47,065 nt of DNA, from the NCBI RefSeq assembly GCF_902728265.1, contig NZ_CACVBR010000028.1, positions 1 through 47,065 on the forward strand. Reading direction: 5' to 3'. This DNA comes from Chryseobacterium potabilaquae (GTDB taxonomy: Bacteria; Bacteroidota; Bacteroidia; Flavobacteriales; Weeksellaceae). This document shows, in pieces, positions 44,527 through 47,065 of this stretch. Made by a program: the position numbers and the translations under genes. How positions within the stretch are numbered: position 1 is the stretch's first letter; each line of letters begins with the position of its first letter. The notes beneath the pieces are model-generated. The model worked only from the letters and a program-made list of their open reading frames with translations. It made no database searches and was not told where the DNA came from.

Positions 44527-44678
44527 TATCTTCATTCTATTGATTAATAAATTATTGTATTTTTTGTGTTAGCAATTAATTACTTGCAAATTAAATACGC
44601 TTGAATAATTTTATATAAATACATATAATATAAAGGGAGGTTTAAGAGGATTGACTCTGCCCTATAAATAAATACACT

Positions 44679-44711
44679 AAAAGGCTTAGATTTAATAATC
44701 TAGGTCTTTTC
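44679..44711 (+). terminator. Likely terminator hairpin
   Basis: AAAAGGCTTAGATT pairs with AATCTAGGTCTTTT (two G-U pairs) around a TAAT loop and ends in T residues. It lies 150 bases after the DUF3347 stop codon. The stretch between (44527-44678) holds only a short G/C-rich motif near 44631-44665 with small inverted repeats. Confidence 0.6.
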
Positions 44712-44912
44712 TAATTTAACGAAATAGGTAATTATCTTAAAACACAAATTATAATTAATCTATTTAAATCTGTTTATCAATTTTAATATGATTTTTATTT
44801 TAATTGTACGCATTGACTTAAATTTAATTAGATATAGAAAATAATTAGTTATTTATTAGTTTTAATATTTCGATAAAGGTAAAATTGTAATTATCTATCA
44901 AAATAAATTGTT

Positions 44913-44920
44913 TATATTTG
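44913..44920 (+). promoter_or_regulatory. Promoter -7 box TATATTTG, probable NRPS promoter
   Basis: A perfect TAnnTTTG box. A TTG is present only at a spacing of 25 bases, longer than usual. It is the best promoter candidate before the NRPS and would leave a leader of about 500 bases. Confidence 0.5.
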
Positions 44921-44942
44921 CGTATAAAACAAAAACACGAAG

Positions 44943-45044
44943 ATGCAACATATAAAACTCTTATTCCTAATATTCGATTCTTATCTGCTTAAGAATATTT
45001 TATATAATAAGAATCTAAAACTTTATTTCCGGTCTAAATCTTAA
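44943..45044 (+). CDS. Possible leader peptide, 33 codons
   Basis: An ATG 22 bases after the promoter box opens a 33-codon frame starting M-Q-H-I-K-L-L-F-L-I-F-D-S-Y-L-L and ending with a basic tail. It is Leu- and Lys-rich and hydrophobic at the start. The position suits an upstream leader peptide, but AT-rich DNA gives such frames by chance. I know no homolog. Confidence 0.2.
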   Translation: MQHIKLLFLIFDSYLLKNILYNKNLKLYFRSKS

Positions 45045-45182
45045 ATTTATTATTATATGTATAGGTTAGGATTGGTATACAATTCCGATCACTATATTTT
45101 TTAATAGAGAATATTATAAATGTCTTAATCATATTTTGATTTTTTCTATCTAAAATTTTTATAAGGTAGTATACACTTTCTA

Positions 45183-45335
45183 TAAGGGAAAGCTTATCTT
45201 ATTCTAATTACAAATTTTTGGGCTTAAAGGAAGCTTATTATTACTTATACATTATAATAATCCATTTACATTAGTTTTCTCTTACATATAAGGGAGTAAT
45301 AACAATCTATATTTTCCATTAACTCTAAGGAAGTA
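45183..45335 (+). repeat. Four copies of a TAAGG(G)A(A)G motif in the NRPS leader
   Basis: The motif occurs at 45183 (TAAGGGAAAGCTTAT), 45225 (TAAAGGAAGCTTAT), 45289 (TAAGGGAGTAAT) and 45326 (TAAGGAAGTA). A related TAAAGGGAGG lies at 44631. The first two share a longer core ending in GCTTAT. They could be protein- or RNA-binding sites, or ribosome-binding-like decoys. Confidence 0.4.
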
Positions 45336-45371
45336 TCCTAAGCCATTTTTCTCATAAAAATGGCTTAGGAT
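45335..45371 (+). promoter_or_regulatory. Perfect 16-bp hairpin in the NRPS leader
   Basis: ATCCTAAGCCATTTTT pairs without a mismatch with AAAAATGGCTTAGGAT around CTCAT. It ends 54 bases before the NRPS ATG. No T tract follows directly, so it is not a standard terminator; pausing, RNA stability or operator roles fit better. Confidence 0.75.
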
Positions 45372-45381
45372 GTAAAAATAT

Positions 45382-45400
45382 ATCCGATTAGGTATCGGAT
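45382..45400 (+). promoter_or_regulatory. Second small hairpin before the NRPS
   Basis: ATCCGAT pairs with ATCGGAT around TAGGT. It lies 25 bases upstream of the ATG and 10 bases after the large hairpin, so it could affect translation initiation. Confidence 0.55.
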
Positions 45401-45425
45401 TAAATTAATAATTATAATAGCACAA

Positions 45426-47065
45426 ATGAAAAATCTTCAATTTTTAATAAAGCTAACACCTTACCAAGAATTTTTTTATTACGAATGGATACTTAATCCT
45501 TTAAGAAGTGATTATAATATGACTTTTGATCAATCAATATGTGGTGTTCTGGATATTGAAAGACTGAATGCCAGCTTGGTAAGATTTGTTAATAATTATT
45601 TATTAATAAACAGTAATGTTATCAATAACTCAGGTGACCTTTTTTGGAAAAGTCGCCCTTTATTATCAGAGGATGCACGAATTCTAACTTATTTCCCTCA
45701 AGAGCTTAACAGTAAAGAATTATTAAGTTTGGTTTTACAACCCTTTGATCTTGAAAAGGATCAGCTTGTAAGATTTTATGCTATTCAATTAAATGAAAGA
45801 ACATATAGGATAGTGTATGTATTCTCTCATATTGTGGTAGATGGATTAAGTACTAATTTTTTATATGAGGAAATCAGTAATTATTATAATAATCCTAGGT
45901 ATATAGGTCCAGTGAGTCTTAACGACCAGATGCTTCTGCATGAACAACTGAGTAATCAATTGGATCAGATTTTCAATAAAGGAAAAGTGAGTATGTCTGA
46001 TTTTTGGCAAAAGCAGTTAAAAGATTTAGATAATATTGGATTTAAATTTTTACAACCTTCCGGCCTATCAAAAGAACCTTTGGCTCTCAATAAGATCAGA
46101 GAATTTAGATTTGGATTTCAAGAGGAAATTTTTTTTAAAGTAAAACAACTGGCAAGAAGCTATAAACTGACTCCTTATACCTATGGTCAATTGATTTTTG
46201 CTATTACACTCTATAGAATTTCAGGGATAGAAAACCTATCTATTAACTACCCTGTAGGAATTAAAGAAGGAAAGGATTTTATATTTGGTGCTCACATTAA
46301 TACAATTTTAAAAGATTATCGCTTTAATAAACATTCTACACTTTCTGAACTTATTAATCAAAATCTAAACTATACTACTAATTTAAAGAAAACTAAAGCT
46401 CATTATCTTCCCATAGGGGAACTTATTAGATATGCCCCAAAATCAGAGATATTAGAATTTACCTTTGTTCAGGCTAATCTTAAAGATATTTCTACTAATT
46501 ATGAAGGAACTTATGATGTAATTATTAATAATGAACTAAATATAGATTTGCCGGGGAAAATTGTATTTGAACAAGAAGTTAGAGACAATCATTTAAACTA
46601 TAGAGTTAAATATAACTCTTTTGAATTAGATTCCGAATTGGTTTCTCAATTTATCGAAATTTATAAAAGACTATTTGGCCAGGTATTAGATGATATTTTA
46701 GAAAATAAAACAGATACTAAGATTTCTTCCTATGAAGTATTAGATAAAGTCAGCTATCAAACGATCATTCATGATTGGAATGTTACCAGAGTTGACTATG
46801 ACACTAAAGTTACGCTTCATGATTTATTTGAGAGACAGGTGGAGAAGACTCCTGATCATATAGCATTGGTGTATGAAGATGTAAAGTTAACTTATAGAGA
46901 GCTTAATGAAAGATCAAACCAATTGGCTTATTATTTACTACAAAACCATCAAATCCAACCAGATGATCTCATTCCATTATGCTTAGAAAGATCGGAGCAG
47001 ATGCTCATAGCAATCTTAGGAGTTTTGAAGTCAGGCGGAGCCTATGTTCCCATGGATCCAAATTA
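45426..47065 (+). CDS. Non-ribosomal peptide synthetase, N-terminal C-A part (cut by window edge)
   Basis: The frame starts at the ATG at 45426 (MKNLQFLIKLTPYQEFFYYE) and stays open to the window end, 546 codons. Residues ~1-430 form a condensation domain. Its active-site motif is S-H-I-V-V-D-G (His135 is the catalytic His; the first His of H-H-x-x-x-D-G is Ser134). From ~455 an adenylation domain begins (L-H-D-L-F-E-R-Q-V-E-K-T-P), with core A1 L-T-Y-R-E-L-N-E and A2 L-K-S-G-G-A-Y-V-P-M-D-P. Substrate-code positions lie outside the window. Starting with a C domain suggests either acyl-chain loading or receipt of a peptide from another synthetase. Confidence 0.95.
   Translation, partial: MKNLQFLIKLTPYQEFFYYEWILNPLRSDYNMTFDQSICGVLDIERLNASLVRFVNNYLLINSNVINNSGDLFWKSRPLLSEDARILTYFPQELNSKELLSLVLQPFDLEKDQLVRFYAIQLNERTYRIVYVFSHIVVDGLSTNFLYEEISNYYNNPRYIGPVSLNDQMLLHEQLSNQLDQIFNKGKVSMSDFWQKQLKDLDNIGFKFLQPSGLSKEPLALNKIREFRFGFQEEIFFKVKQLARSYKLTPYTYGQLIFAITLYRISGIENLSINYPVGIKEGKDFIFGAHINTILKDYRFNKHSTLSELINQNLNYTTNLKKTKAHYLPIGELIRYAPKSEILEFTFVQANLKDISTNYEGTYDVIINNELNIDLPGKIVFEQEVRDNHLNYRVKYNSFELDSELVSQFIEIYKRLFGQVLDDILENKTDTKISSYEVLDKVSYQTIIHDWNVTRVDYDTKVTLHDLFERQVEKTPDHIALVYEDVKLTYRELNERSNQLAYYLLQNHQIQPDDLIPLCLERSEQMLIAILGVLKSGGAYVPMDPN

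Larger units (their letters stand above)
44712..45425 (+). other. Non-coding region and probable long leader of the NRPS gene
   Basis: About 700 bases of very AT-rich DNA without a credible gene separate the last terminator from the NRPS ATG. It holds a promoter box (44913-44920), two very short open frames (44943-45044 and 45057-45104), a purine motif seen four times, and two hairpins just before the NRPS start. This suggests a 5' leader of about 500 bases with transcription or translation control. None of this is proven by sequence alone. Confidence 0.5.

Noticed and set aside
44631..44665. Small RNA suggested by AGAG-GATTGA-CTCT and flanking inverted bases
   Set aside because: The stems are only 4-7 bp with bulges and no promoter box lies just upstream.

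Overview
The window looks like chromosomal DNA of a Chryseobacterium-like member of the Weeksellaceae (Bacteroidota). The evidence is the low GC content, repeated TAnnTTTG -7 promoter boxes, a TonB-dependent receptor, a protease with a type IX secretion sorting domain, menaquinone and Kdo/LPS genes, and many Bacteroidota-specific families (DUF4286, DUF4199, DUF3667, DUF2807, DUF3347, HYC_CC_PP, DUF2723). The species call is from memory of protein sequences, not from a search. I saw no tRNA, rRNA or CRISPR array.

Left part (1-9.8 kb): the cut-off start of an ISAon1-type transposase on the minus strand; a small secreted protein; a DUF421 protein joined to a GNAT acetyltransferase that ends early at an amber codon; a His-rich lipoprotein; a DUF4286 protein; gyrA with a TPR protein; then a menaquinone block (menB, menA, an SRPBCC protein, a small membrane protein and an MBL-fold UPF0173 hydrolase). 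The SRP RNA gene lies on the minus strand near 9.9 kb, beneath a spurious plus-strand frame.

Middle part (10-31.4 kb): envelope and housekeeping genes on the plus strand (DUF4199 plus a GT2 glycosyltransferase, DUF3667, DUF2807, phospho-sugar mutase, a PLP aminotransferase, PAP2 phosphatase, kdsB, a LolA-like protein, glutathione peroxidase). These are followed by ribF on the minus strand and atpD-atpC. A minus-strand block then carries an EamA transporter with a B12-type radical SAM enzyme of unusual cysteine spacing, and an alpha-oxoamine synthase next to a cysteine-synthase-like enzyme. That last pair fits the first two steps of sulfonolipid (capnine) synthesis.

Right part (31.6-47 kb): a large DUF2723 membrane protein and a second polytopic GT-C-like protein, DUF1697, kdsA, a TonB-dependent receptor, a T9SS-exported reprolysin-like protease, and two small secreted proteins linked to copper handling (HYC_CC_PP and DUF3347). 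A decayed copy of the HYC_CC_PP gene start sits directly behind the TonB receptor. The window ends in a non-ribosomal peptide synthetase, cut off in its first adenylation domain. It is preceded by about 900 bp of non-coding, hairpin-rich DNA that looks like a long regulated leader.
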